Source: an uncultured Armatimonadota bacterium (GTDB lineage: Bacteria > Armatimonadota > Armatimonadia > Armatimonadales > Armatimonadaceae). From it: a stretch of DNA of 17,401 bases. Position 1 is the first letter of the stretch, and each line of letters opens with the position of its first letter. Below, one piece after another: positions 8,144 to 15,700 of the stretch. The stretch is taken from assembly GCA_903881535.1 (NCBI GenBank), contig CAIRTT010000257.1, positions 1-17,401 on the forward strand. The letters are read 5' to 3'. The position numbers and the translations under genes are program-made. The notes beneath the pieces are model-generated. The model was not told the DNA's origin. It did no database searches and saw only the letters and a list, made by a program, of their open reading frames with translations.

Positions 8144-9067
8144 TTAGTTAGGTCCGAGTTCATACCCTTTGATGTCGCCAGCGCTGTCGACAAGTGCGTT
8201 GAAGCGCTTGGCATCGATCACTTTGGCGGTTCCACTGAGCCAGACGACAAGAACTTTGCCATATGGAACGTGGTGGGTCGTGTAGGTAAGCACGGTGTCA
8301 TTCGGTGGCTGGCGCCAAAGGAGCTGCTTGCGGTACTTGGCAGCACGCTCGCCATCCGTTGTACCTGATGGTGGAACGCCATCTCCTGGCGCACCAGTCG
8401 TCGTGATTGGATACCAAGCACGGCTATAGCGGGCAACGAAGTCCGTTTTGGAAATCTTGGTTTCAATCAGACTTGTGATCTTCGGGCTGATGTCAAACGC
8501 ATCGTAGGTGTAAAAAGGCAACGCGACCATCGTGCCAGGCACGACGCGCGACATCACACCGTTCGTTGGATCGTAGGTAGGATAGCGGGCGACCACTGCG
8601 ACATCTTCGGGGCCACCAGGCGTTGCGACAGCGTTGTTTGGGGATGAATACGTATCGAGATCCCGGATGTACTGGGGAAAGAGTCCCTTGGAGTAAATTC
8701 GGCGAATACGGGCAGCAACCGTAGATGTCGGCAGTGGTCCGATGGGCGTTCCACGGTTTACGATGGAAGCCGCATCTTTCATGCTGTAGTACGGTGCACC
8801 ACCAAATGGTGTTCCATCGGCCTGGGAAACGGCAGGACCGAACAAGTACTCGGGATATTCGCGGTTATCCAATTCATACGCGGCTACTGCCTGCGCGATC
8901 TTGGACATATTGGTCATCGTCGAGCTGCGACGCGCGGATTCCCGGACACCCGCAAATGCTGGGAACAGAATCGCTGCGAGAATCGCAATGATTGCAATAA
9001 CAACAAGGAGCTCGATCAGGGTAAAGCCTGCACGATTCCTACTTCCAAACCTCAGCGATGAGTTCAT
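8144..9067 (-). CDS. GspG-like pseudopilin with classic prepilin signal
   Basis: A textbook prepilin signal is present: R12-A13-G14 then FTLIELLVVIAIIAILAAIL, with Gly at -1 and Glu at +5 (E19). A short leader of 14 residues precedes it. After the helix come FPAFAGVRESARRSSTMTNM and SKIAQAVAAYELDNREYP, the '..N.k.ig.A...Y..D...yP' pattern of the GspG/major-pseudopilin and DUF1559-like proteins of Planctomycetes and Armatimonadota. At 307 aa it is about twice the length of a classical GspG but normal for those relatives. It has no cysteine. The start at 9067 is chosen over the ATG at 9103 because AAGGAG lies 11 nt upstream and no ribosome site precedes 9103. It is the first gene of the leftward operon and the only pseudopilin here with the canonical Gly at -1. 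It is likely the most abundant subunit, or the one on which the larger ones are placed; this is inference. Confidence 0.85.
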   Translation of the reverse strand: MNSSLRFGSRNRAGFTLIELLVVIAIIAILAAILFPAFAGVRESARRSSTMTNMSKIAQAVAAYELDNREYPEYLFGPAVSQADGTPFGGAPYYSMKDAASIVNRGTPIGPLPTSTVAARIRRIYSKGLFPQYIRDLDTYSSPNNAVATPGGPEDVAVVARYPTYDPTNGVMSRVVPGTMVALPFYTYDAFDISPKITSLIETKISKTDFVARYSRAWYPITTTGAPGDGVPPSGTTDGERAAKYRKQLLWRQPPNDTVLTYTTHHVPYGKVLVVWLSGTAKVIDAKRFNALVDSAGDIKGYELGPN

Positions 9068-9078
9068 AGAGCCAAGTA

Positions 9079-9084
9079 CTCCTT
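9079..9084 (-). promoter_or_regulatory. Ribosome binding site for the GspG-like gene
   Basis: The minus strand reads AAGGAG, 11 nt before the ATG at 9067. The spacing is slightly long but no comparable site precedes the upstream ATG at 9103, so it decides the start. Confidence 0.6.
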
Positions 9085-9184
9085 CATGGCTTGCCGTGAG
9101 CATGCAGAGTTATCCACTCAGCATCTCCCGGCCTATTCCACTGGACGGACATCACAAGGGCAAATAACATTGTGGCGTCCGCAG

Positions 9185-9214
9185 ATTATACGGGTCGGTG
9201 GTTTGACGGTGCAA
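9185..9214 (-). promoter_or_regulatory. Candidate sigma70-type promoter of the pseudopilin operon
   Basis: On the minus strand a perfect TATAAT lies at 9190-9185. The best -35 is TTGCAC (9214-9209), with a long 19-nt spacer. Transcription would begin near 9178, giving a leader of about 110 nt before the ATG at 9067. The -10 is strong and the -35 weak (three of six bases), so an activator may be needed. Confidence 0.35.
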
Positions 9215-9221
9215 ACGCACC
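9208..9221. repeat. Short inverted repeat, possible operator
   Basis: GGTGC, a 4-nt AAAC spacer, then GCACC: a perfect 5-bp dyad. It covers the candidate -35 of the minus-strand promoter, a place where a repressor could act. The arms are short, so a chance occurrence cannot be excluded. Confidence 0.35.
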
Positions 9222-9278
9222 AGAATGTTCCTTGTGTATATTTGAATTAAACTATCGGTATTATGATGGTGGAAATCC

Positions 9279-10082
9279 ATGTCAATCGCTCAATTCAGAC
9301 GTCGTAAACGCCGGTCCAACAAAGTTATTCAGTATCTTGTGGCAGCCATTACGGCGATGGCCGTTACCAATGCACTGATTGAGCTCGCAGCTCCGCTCTC
9401 AAAACAACGTCTAAAACGTAGCAGAATCAAGTACATCGCAACTCCCGAGGGAGACCTGTGTACACAAGCGGTTGGTGAAGCGCCGAGTGTACTGCTTCTG
9501 CATGATTTGCTGCCTGGTTGCAGTATGGCTGATTACGAAGTCCTGATGACTGATGCATCTGCAGATGGCGTGACTGCGGTCGATTTTCTCGGATATGGCC
9601 GCAGTGACAGGCCCGTCACGAACTACAACATTGAAATGCATGCGGACCACGTGCAAGAAATCCTATCTCAGTTTCCATCGATTACGGCTCTTGTTGCCAC
9701 AGGCTATGCAGCATCCATTGCAATTGCAGTTGCTAACAAAGCTCGCCCCCCCCTGTCGCTAACCCTGCTCAATCCAGAGTACGCCGCGGAGAAGTCCAAA
9801 CAACACTATCTCATTTCACGGATTCCAATATTAGGGCCATTCGTTTACCACGTCGGGCAAATCATAAAGGACCGTAAGGTGTCCAGCGTTGGTCAGTTGG
9901 ATGACAGATTTGGGAATATTCACCGGCCTGGCTCAGCGAATGTGATCCATGGTCCCTTTTTAGAGGATCTCTGTGAATCCATTGTCTTGCCCATCGACTC
10001 TGATGTTCATGTAATCCAAATCAATCCGGATGATTCCGTGGATGGTTGGAATAAAGTTCGTGGAATTGTCTTCAGTAAATAA
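9279..10082 (+). CDS. Membrane-anchored alpha/beta-hydrolase-like protein, probably a pseudoenzyme
   Basis: Residues 1-16 are strongly basic (RRRKRR), followed by a hydrophobic helix (about 17-39), so the protein is likely anchored in the inner membrane or exported uncleaved. The rest follows the alpha/beta-hydrolase order: strand plus oxyanion loop VLLLHDLLPG (71-80), VDFLGYGRSDRP (101-112), nucleophile elbow VATGYAASIAIAVA (139-152), and a lid-like IPILGPFVY (182-190). The elbow aligns with VGHSLGGAIALALA, putting Gly142 (codon GGC, 9702-9704) where the catalytic Ser should be. The usual HG of the oxyanion loop is HD. The protein ends at VHVIQINPDD plus 16 residues, before the GxxH segment that carries the catalytic His. 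Catalysis by the standard triad is therefore unlikely; a binding or scaffolding role is inferred. An 8-C run (9746-9753) follows the elbow. The ATG follows GGTGGA by 5 nt. TolC starts 43 nt downstream. Confidence 0.7.
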   Translation: MSIAQFRRRKRRSNKVIQYLVAAITAMAVTNALIELAAPLSKQRLKRSRIKYIATPEGDLCTQAVGEAPSVLLLHDLLPGCSMADYEVLMTDASADGVTAVDFLGYGRSDRPVTNYNIEMHADHVQEILSQFPSITALVATGYAASIAIAVANKARPPLSLTLLNPEYAAEKSKQHYLISRIPILGPFVYHVGQIIKDRKVSSVGQLDDRFGNIHRPGSANVIHGPFLEDLCESIVLPIDSDVHVIQINPDDSVDGWNKVRGIVFSK

Positions 10083-10114
10083 CGTTGTGATAAAGCGGAT
10101 ACCACCGTTCCGCT

Positions 10115-10120
10115 GGAAGG
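10115..10120 (+). promoter_or_regulatory. Ribosome binding site that fixes the TolC start
   Basis: GGAAGG lies 5 nt before the ATG at 10126. It places the start after the hydrolase stop and directly before a signal peptide, instead of the ATG at 10030 inside the preceding gene. Confidence 0.75.
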
Positions 10121-10125
10121 TAACT

Positions 10126-11589
10126 ATGTCCCGTCCCTACGCATTAATCGCCGCATCCTTGTCCCTCGTTACGCTTGCATCCCCGATTCACGCCGCAGAT
10201 GTAATTTCATCTGTGGATCAGGCGGTTGCAGCAGCGCTCGAAAAGCACCCTGACATCCGGCTAGCCGCTGAAACATTACGAAAAACCAAGAACACCATCA
10301 CCCAAGTGCTGGGTCCTGCCAAGTCGCCGACCTTACGCGCAACCGCCAGCTATACCCGACTGTCGGGCTTGGGAGCGGCATTTGGTGGCGGCGGCGCCGG
10401 TGGTGCGACAGGGACAATCCAAAACCCATTCCCAATCGGTCTACAAATCCAGCCGCCTGGCTCTGTTCCTGTAAATCTTGGAACCCCTACCCGTGGCCGG
10501 GATACGGGTGGAACTACTTCTGGTAACACCGGTGGTGGAAATGTGTTTGGCAGCAACATCAACCTCAATCAGCAATCGGTTCAAATGAGCTTGACGCAGG
10601 TTGTCGATGTAGCCGGCACCATCCGACTGGCAGATCACATTGGAGATGCACAGGTTTCCATTGTTGAACAAGACATCCGCCGTACCCAGGACACCGTTGC
10701 CCTCAGCGTCCGCAATCAGTGGTACGCAACGCTGCGTGCAGACTCCCTTGTTCATATTTCGACTGCAAATCTTGATCGCTCAAAGGCACAGCTTGCCGTT
10801 GCAGAAGCACAGTTACGTAATGGAGTTGTCGCAGCCTACGATGTGCTCCGCGCAAAGACCCAAGTGGCCAACGATCAACAGCAGCTGACGACGGCACGAA
10901 ATCAGGCTCAAATCCAGCGAACATCCCTTGCGTTGGCGATTGGTGTGGAACCGACCACTGAGTTCAAACTTGCTGCTCCAGCAAAACCCGATGACATCGC
11001 GATTCCGGCACTTCCAACATCATCGATACAAGACCTTGTCGCATTTGCGCAGACCAATCGCCCAGAAGCAATTGCCGCTGGTCTGAGCAAAAAAATGGCA
11101 CATCACAACACCAAATATCAACAGGGTGGCATGAATGGATCTCTTGCCGTTTCGATAAATGGCAACTACAACCCAAACCCTGCACTGGTTTCAAATCAGC
11201 AAGGAACTGGCAGCCTGACGCTCATCTACCAACGACCCATTTTAGATGGCGGTGTTACGCGGGCAGCGACCGACTCGGCGCATGCGGATGAACGCCGTGC
11301 GGCCATTCAAGCTGACCAGTTTGTTCGGGGTATCGAAACCGAGGTCATTCAGGCACATATCGCGGTTTTGGATGCCCATGAACGCATCGCCACGAGTGCC
11401 GCTGGACTCAACGAAGCACGCGAAGCGTTCCGTCTCGCTGGTGTTCGGTACAGGGAAGGTGTTGATACGCAGGTTGCGGTATACGATGCCCAAGCAGCCC
11501 TCACACAGGCCGAGACGAATGCAGTCAACAGCAAGTACGACTACTTCATCGCTCTAGCACAGATTGATCGGGTAACCGGAAAGCGCTAA
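10126..11589 (+). CDS. TolC-family outer-membrane channel protein
   Basis: The 487-residue product begins with a signal peptide (MSRPYALIAA, hydrophobic to residue 18, cleavage after IHA at 23). Two long coiled-coil repeats typical of the outer-membrane efflux family follow. The first begins with SVDQAVAAALEKHPDIRLAAE (29-49, split here as the common 'A...A...NP.l..A.....' pattern) and the second with LVAFAQTNRPEAIAAGL. 'AYDVLRAKTQVANDQQQL' and 'DTQVAVYDAQAALTQAE' are the corresponding helix segments after the coils; members of this family commonly show 'd.l.A...l..a'. Family members form trimeric channels through the outer membrane for type I secretion or efflux. Residues 81-147 are an unusual Gly/Thr/Pro-rich insertion before the first beta-strand pair. 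No membrane-fusion protein or pump is adjacent, so the partner is unknown. It is transcribed after the hydrolase-like gene and ends before a strong terminator. Confidence 0.88.
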   Translation: MSRPYALIAASLSLVTLASPIHAADVISSVDQAVAAALEKHPDIRLAAETLRKTKNTITQVLGPAKSPTLRATASYTRLSGLGAAFGGGGAGGATGTIQNPFPIGLQIQPPGSVPVNLGTPTRGRDTGGTTSGNTGGGNVFGSNINLNQQSVQMSLTQVVDVAGTIRLADHIGDAQVSIVEQDIRRTQDTVALSVRNQWYATLRADSLVHISTANLDRSKAQLAVAEAQLRNGVVAAYDVLRAKTQVANDQQQLTTARNQAQIQRTSLALAIGVEPTTEFKLAAPAKPDDIAIPALPTSSIQDLVAFAQTNRPEAIAAGLSKKMAHHNTKYQQGGMNGSLAVSINGNYNPNPALVSNQQGTGSLTLIYQRPILDGGVTRAATDSAHADERRAAIQADQFVRGIETEVIQAHIAVLDAHERIATSAAGLNEAREAFRLAGVRYREGVDTQVAVYDAQAALTQAETNAVNSKYDYFIALAQIDRVTGKR

Positions 11590-11609
11590 AGCGTTTTCGC
11601 CAGACATGT

Positions 11610-11643
11610 AAAACGCCCCCAGGTCAGTTCCTGAGGGCGTTTT
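11610..11643. terminator. Bidirectional intrinsic terminator
   Basis: AAAACGCCC (11610-11618) pairs perfectly with GGGCGTTTT (11635-11643). A further CAGG/CCTG pairing lies inside, across one C-A mismatch, around a TCAGTT loop. The T-run is on the plus strand and the A-run serves as a T-run on the minus strand. It sits 20 nt after the TolC stop and 11 nt after the rmlB stop, so it can end both convergent units. Confidence 0.85.
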
Positions 11644-11654
11644 CTTGTTAGTTC

Positions 11655-12665
11655 TTAACCGCGGCGATTTGCGTACCACTGATCCATAAAGGCTTGGTAC
11701 TCAACCTTCTTTTCCTTGATACGACGCCACCAAGGCTCATTCTCCACATACCACTTGACGGTCTCTTCGAGGCGTGCTTCAAAGTTGACATCTGGGTCGA
11801 AGCCCAGCGCCCTAATACTTTTACATTCCATCAGGTAACGGCGATCATGCCCTGGGCGGTCCTGAACATTGCGAATCAAGGTGTCTGGCTTGCCAAGCGC
11901 CGCGAGAATGCCTTTGACGACATCCAGATTTACACGCTCACACCCTGACCCGAGGTTATATGCTTTCCCCGGAACTCCGTTACGCAGTACCAGATCAATG
12001 CCGCGGGCATGGTCATCAACGTGCATCCACTCGCGGACCTGTTGGCCATCGCCATAGACGGGAAGTGGAATATCATCGATGGCATTTGTCACCATCAACG
12101 GAATCAGCTTCTCAGGATATTGGAATTGACCGTACGTATTCGAACCTCGTGTAACCAACGTCTGTAGACCAAACGTTTCGTGGTACGCGCGGACCATCAG
12201 CTCTCCGCCAGCCTTCGCCGCAGAGTATGGCTGGTTAGGCTCCAGAGCATCCCCTTCACGGAACATGTCATCGGTCGACCCGTAGACTTCATCCGTGGAA
12301 ACCTGTAAAAATCGCTGATGTTCATAGCGGCGTGCTGCATCGAGGAGCACACATACACCATTGAAGTTAGCCTGGACTGCAGCATCCGGGTCCAAGATAG
12401 CCCGGTCGTTATGACTCTCAGCAGCGAAGTTGAGGATTACATCGACATCCTTTGCCGCGATATCCACTGCCTCGCGGTCCTGAATCTTGCCATGCACGAA
12501 GACCAAACGGTCATCCCCTTCGAACTCCTTCAAGTTCTCAAGGTTCCCCGCATAGGTCAGTGCATCAAGGACAGTTACTTTTTTGGCCAGTTCCTTGCGG
12601 AGCACCATCCGGACGTAGTTAGAGCCGATAAACCCGGCGCCACCCGTAACTAACAAATGATCCAT
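11655..12665 (-). CDS. rmlB: dTDP-glucose 4,6-dehydratase
   Basis: This enzyme converts dTDP-glucose to dTDP-4-keto-6-deoxy-glucose with tightly bound NAD, the second step toward dTDP-rhamnose and other deoxysugars of surface polysaccharides. The Rossmann motif GGAGFIG is at residues 8-14. The signature AAESHNDR is at 81-88, the catalytic Thr-Asp-Glu in STDEVYG at 124-126, and the Tyr-x3-Lys pair in YSAAK at Y147 and K151. REWMHVDDHARGI and NLGSG complete the family pattern. The length (336 aa) is normal for RmlB. The start at 12665 is chosen over the ATG at 12680 because GGGGAA lies 7 nt before it and the first residue then leads straight into the NAD-binding strand. The partner genes rmlA, rmlC and rmlD are not in the window. 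It follows dnaE by 69 nt on the same strand. Confidence 0.93.
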   Translation of the reverse strand: MDHLLVTGGAGFIGSNYVRMVLRKELAKKVTVLDALTYAGNLENLKEFEGDDRLVFVHGKIQDREAVDIAAKDVDVILNFAAESHNDRAILDPDAAVQANFNGVCVLLDAARRYEHQRFLQVSTDEVYGSTDDMFREGDALEPNQPYSAAKAGGELMVRAYHETFGLQTLVTRGSNTYGQFQYPEKLIPLMVTNAIDDIPLPVYGDGQQVREWMHVDDHARGIDLVLRNGVPGKAYNLGSGCERVNLDVVKGILAALGKPDTLIRNVQDRPGHDRRYLMECKSIRALGFDPDVNFEARLEETVKWYVENEPWWRRIKEKKVEYQAFMDQWYANRRG

Positions 12666-12672
12666 GTTCACA

Positions 12673-12678
12673 TTCCCC
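12673..12678 (-). promoter_or_regulatory. Ribosome binding site for rmlB
   Basis: The minus strand reads GGGGAA, 7 nt before the ATG at 12665. It supports the shorter start over the ATG at 12680, which has no such site. Confidence 0.6.
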
Positions 12679-12734
12679 ATCGTGGCGGTCGTATGACCAC
12701 CGCTTACCGACGATTACGATACCCCACCTCGACA

Positions 12735-15700
12735 TCACTCAATCCAACAGCGCTTGTAGCCCCCACCCAGCATCCGGCGGACCTGTTCTAGCTTCTGCTC
12801 ATCCGGATCCACCAAGAAGCGTGTGGTAACCAAAACCATGGGTTGATCTTCGGTTGGTTGAACGTGTACCAACAGCTGTGATCCACCCTCGGCACTAGCG
12901 AGCACATCCCGGACCATCCGCAGGCGAGACTTACACGTATTATCAACTTTCAGATGTACGACACGTGGTCGGGCATCCGATGCCATTGCATTCTCAACAA
13001 CCCGCTCAATTCTGTCACAGATGATTTCGGCTTGTGATGGTGTTTCGTTCGCTTCATCTTCTGCATTTGTGCTGCTTGAGATCCGTTCGCGGCGTTGTAC
13101 GCGGCCGCTGATCGCAAGGATTGAGTTGACGAGCACCAGACGCCCGTATTCCGCGGTGACCTTTGGAAAACAAGTAACAGAAACGGATCCACTGGTGTCT
13201 TCGAGTTGCAGTGTCAACATTAACTGGCCGCTGGTTGTGTTCCGCTGCCGGATGTCCGTGACCATCCCCCCGATGACGACATTTGCGCCCGTTGCGACAT
13301 CTGTCAGGGCCTCGATGCGCACTGCACGGTGCTTTCGTCGAAGTTCTGGTTCAAACGGCTTCACGGGATGCTCCGTTAGATAGAGTCCGAGCAGTTCCTT
13401 TTCAAAAGCGAGTCGTTCTCCACGTGAAAAGTCAGGCACCGTGGGCAGTGGTTTTTGCGCAGCAAGGGATGGATCCTGTGTGTCATCGCCATCAAAGAGA
13501 CTCATCAATCCCGATTGCTGGTCCCTAATATTGCGCTGAGCTGCTGCGACACAGTCATCGAGGCCTTCAAGCAATGCCTTGCGATTTGGATGCAAGCAGC
13601 TGAGTGCGCCGGCCTTTATCAGCATTTCGATGACAGATTTACTTGTTAAGCCCTCAGCAAAGACACGGTCACAGAAATCGCCGAGGTCCCGGAAGGCGGC
13701 CCCGTTTGCCCGTGCAGCTAGGATGGCATCGACGGGTGCTTTACCAACATTCTTGATGCCAAGCAGGCCAAAGAGAATCTTTCCATCTTCAGGGACGCTG
13801 AATTCTGACCTCGATGTGTTGATATCCGGGGGCAAAACGGTTACCCCGAGGCGTCCACATTCATCGATTGCACCAACAATCTTTTCGGTTCGATCCGCAT
13901 AGGCTCCGAGATAAGCCGCGAGGTATTCGGCAGGATAGTTCGCTTTGAGAAAAGCAGTCTGGTAGGCGACCATCGCGTAGCACGCTGCGTGCGCACCATT
14001 AAATGCGTATCCGGCAAATGGCTCGATTTCCGAGAAGATCTGATCGGCGACTTTCTCAGAAATACCGCGTTCAGCGGATCCCTTCATAAAGTTCGCGCGC
14101 TGCTGGTCCATTTCGGACTTCTTCTTCTTACCCATCGCGCGGCGGAGAAGGTCTGCCTGTCCAAGTGTGAATCCAGCGACGGCTTGAACGATCTTCAGAA
14201 CCTGATCTTGGTAGACGATGACGCCGTACGTTTCTGCAAGAATGGGCTCGAGGGTCGGGTGTGTGTACTGGATTTGATTTGGATCAAATTTTGAGCGGAT
14301 GTAGCGTGGGATGTGGTCCATTGGACCCGGGCGATAGAGCGCCACCATCGCGGCTAGTTCTTTCACACTCCGGGGTTTTAGGTCAACAATCCAGCGGCGC
14401 ATACCATCGGATTCGAGCTGGAAGATTCCTGTCGTTTCGCCTCGGCTGAGCATGTCGTAGGCTTTGAGTGCCCGCGGCTCGGATGCATCCAGAGGGATAT
14501 CCCAAACATCGATGACATCGCCTTTGGTTTCATGAATCAGGTCCACGGCACGCGCCAAAATGGTGAGGTTGATTAGCCCCAGGAAGTCCATTTTGAGCAG
14601 TCCGATTTTCTCAAGTGAGCTGTGCGGATACTGCGTGGCGACAGAGCCATCGTTTGTGCGGACAAGCGGCGTGTATTCGACGAGTGGCACATCGGAGATC
14701 ATGATGCCTGCGGCGTGAATTGATGAGTTTCTGGTCAGACCCTCAATGGACTTTGCCGTATCGATGACTTCACGGACCATCGGGTTGGTCTCGTATTCCC
14801 GCTTCATTTCAGGATTACCAGAGTAGTCCTTTGCGGGGTAGCCGTCCATCGCCTGCGTAATCGACAAGCCGAGGGGCATCTTGGGAATCATTTTGGCGAT
14901 TCGGTCGGTCTCAGACAGTGGAAGCCCCATCGCGCGGCAAACATCCCGAATCGCAGCCTTCGCCCCGAGCGTTCCAAACGTTGAAATGAAGCCGACGTTT
15001 TCCTCGCCGTACTTCTCAGCCACGTGCTTGATGACATCCGAGCGCCGTGTGTCCTCAAAGTCCATATCGATATCGGGCATCGTCACACGTTCAGGATTGA
15101 GGACCCGCTCAAAGGTGAGGTTGTATTCGATTGGGTCGAGGTCAGTGATTCCGATACAGAACGACGCGAGCGAACCTGCCGCAGAGCCTCGGACACCAAA
15201 GTAGATTTTGCTTCCGCGGGCGTATTGCGCGATATCGCGGACGATGAGGAAGTAGCGTGAAAAGCCAGTTTTCTCGATAATTTCGAGCTCGTACTTTAGG
15301 CGGTCGCGGTGGGTATCACTGACATTTTTGATACGTCGCTCCAACCCTTCCCAGCAGAGAACAGTTAGATAGGAGTGGTCAGAGTGGCCATCCGGGAGCG
15401 GAATCGCCGGCATCGGTGCACGACCGACTTCGATTTCCAGCTTGCACTTTTCCGCTACGCCAAGCGTATTTTCAACCGCATCCGGAGCCAAGTGTTCAAA
15501 AACACCAAACATCTCGTCATGGGTCTTGAGGTAGAACTCACGTGGTTCGTAGCGCATCCGCTTTGGATCACTGATCGTTGTGGATGTCTGGATACACAGC
15601 AGAATGTCGTGTGCGCTGGCATCTGCCGCACGTAAATAGTGGGCATCATTTGTCGCGACCAACGGAATGTTCAGCGCACGGGCTGCGCGAATGACCTCCT

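Larger units (their letters stand above)
9068..9278. promoter_or_regulatory. Divergent intergenic region between pseudopilin operon and hydrolase-TolC pair
   Basis: These 211 nt separate two transcription units that point away from each other. They hold a candidate minus-strand promoter, a short dyad, and an AT-rich stretch (about 9237-9267) just before the plus-strand ATG. No convincing -35/-10 pair was found for the plus strand: TATATT (9237-9242) has no -35 at the right distance, and TTGAAT/TATGAT is spaced by only 14 nt. Confidence 0.6.

Noticed and set aside
9237..9267. Plus-strand promoter before the hydrolase-like gene
   Set aside because: TATATT and TATGAT are present, but no -35 lies at a 16-18-nt distance, and TATGAT is too close to the ATG to leave a leader with a ribosome site.
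9720..9780. Frameshift at the 8-C run
   Set aside because: The frame before and after the run fits the same alpha/beta-hydrolase order, so there is no sign of a broken gene; it is kept as a slippage candidate only.
10030..10125. Longer TolC N-terminus starting inside the hydrolase-like gene
   Set aside because: The extra residues would hide the signal peptide, and a strong ribosome site precedes the ATG at 10126.
12682..12703. Hairpin between dnaE and rmlB
   Set aside because: It has a 4-bp inner and a 4-bp outer stem across a mismatch, but no T-run on either strand, so a terminator call is not supported; it may be chance.
1457..14083. Many copies of GGATCC across the window
   Set aside because: About nine copies exceed the simple expectation, but they fall in coding sequence in different frames and contexts with no spacing pattern, so no element is claimed.
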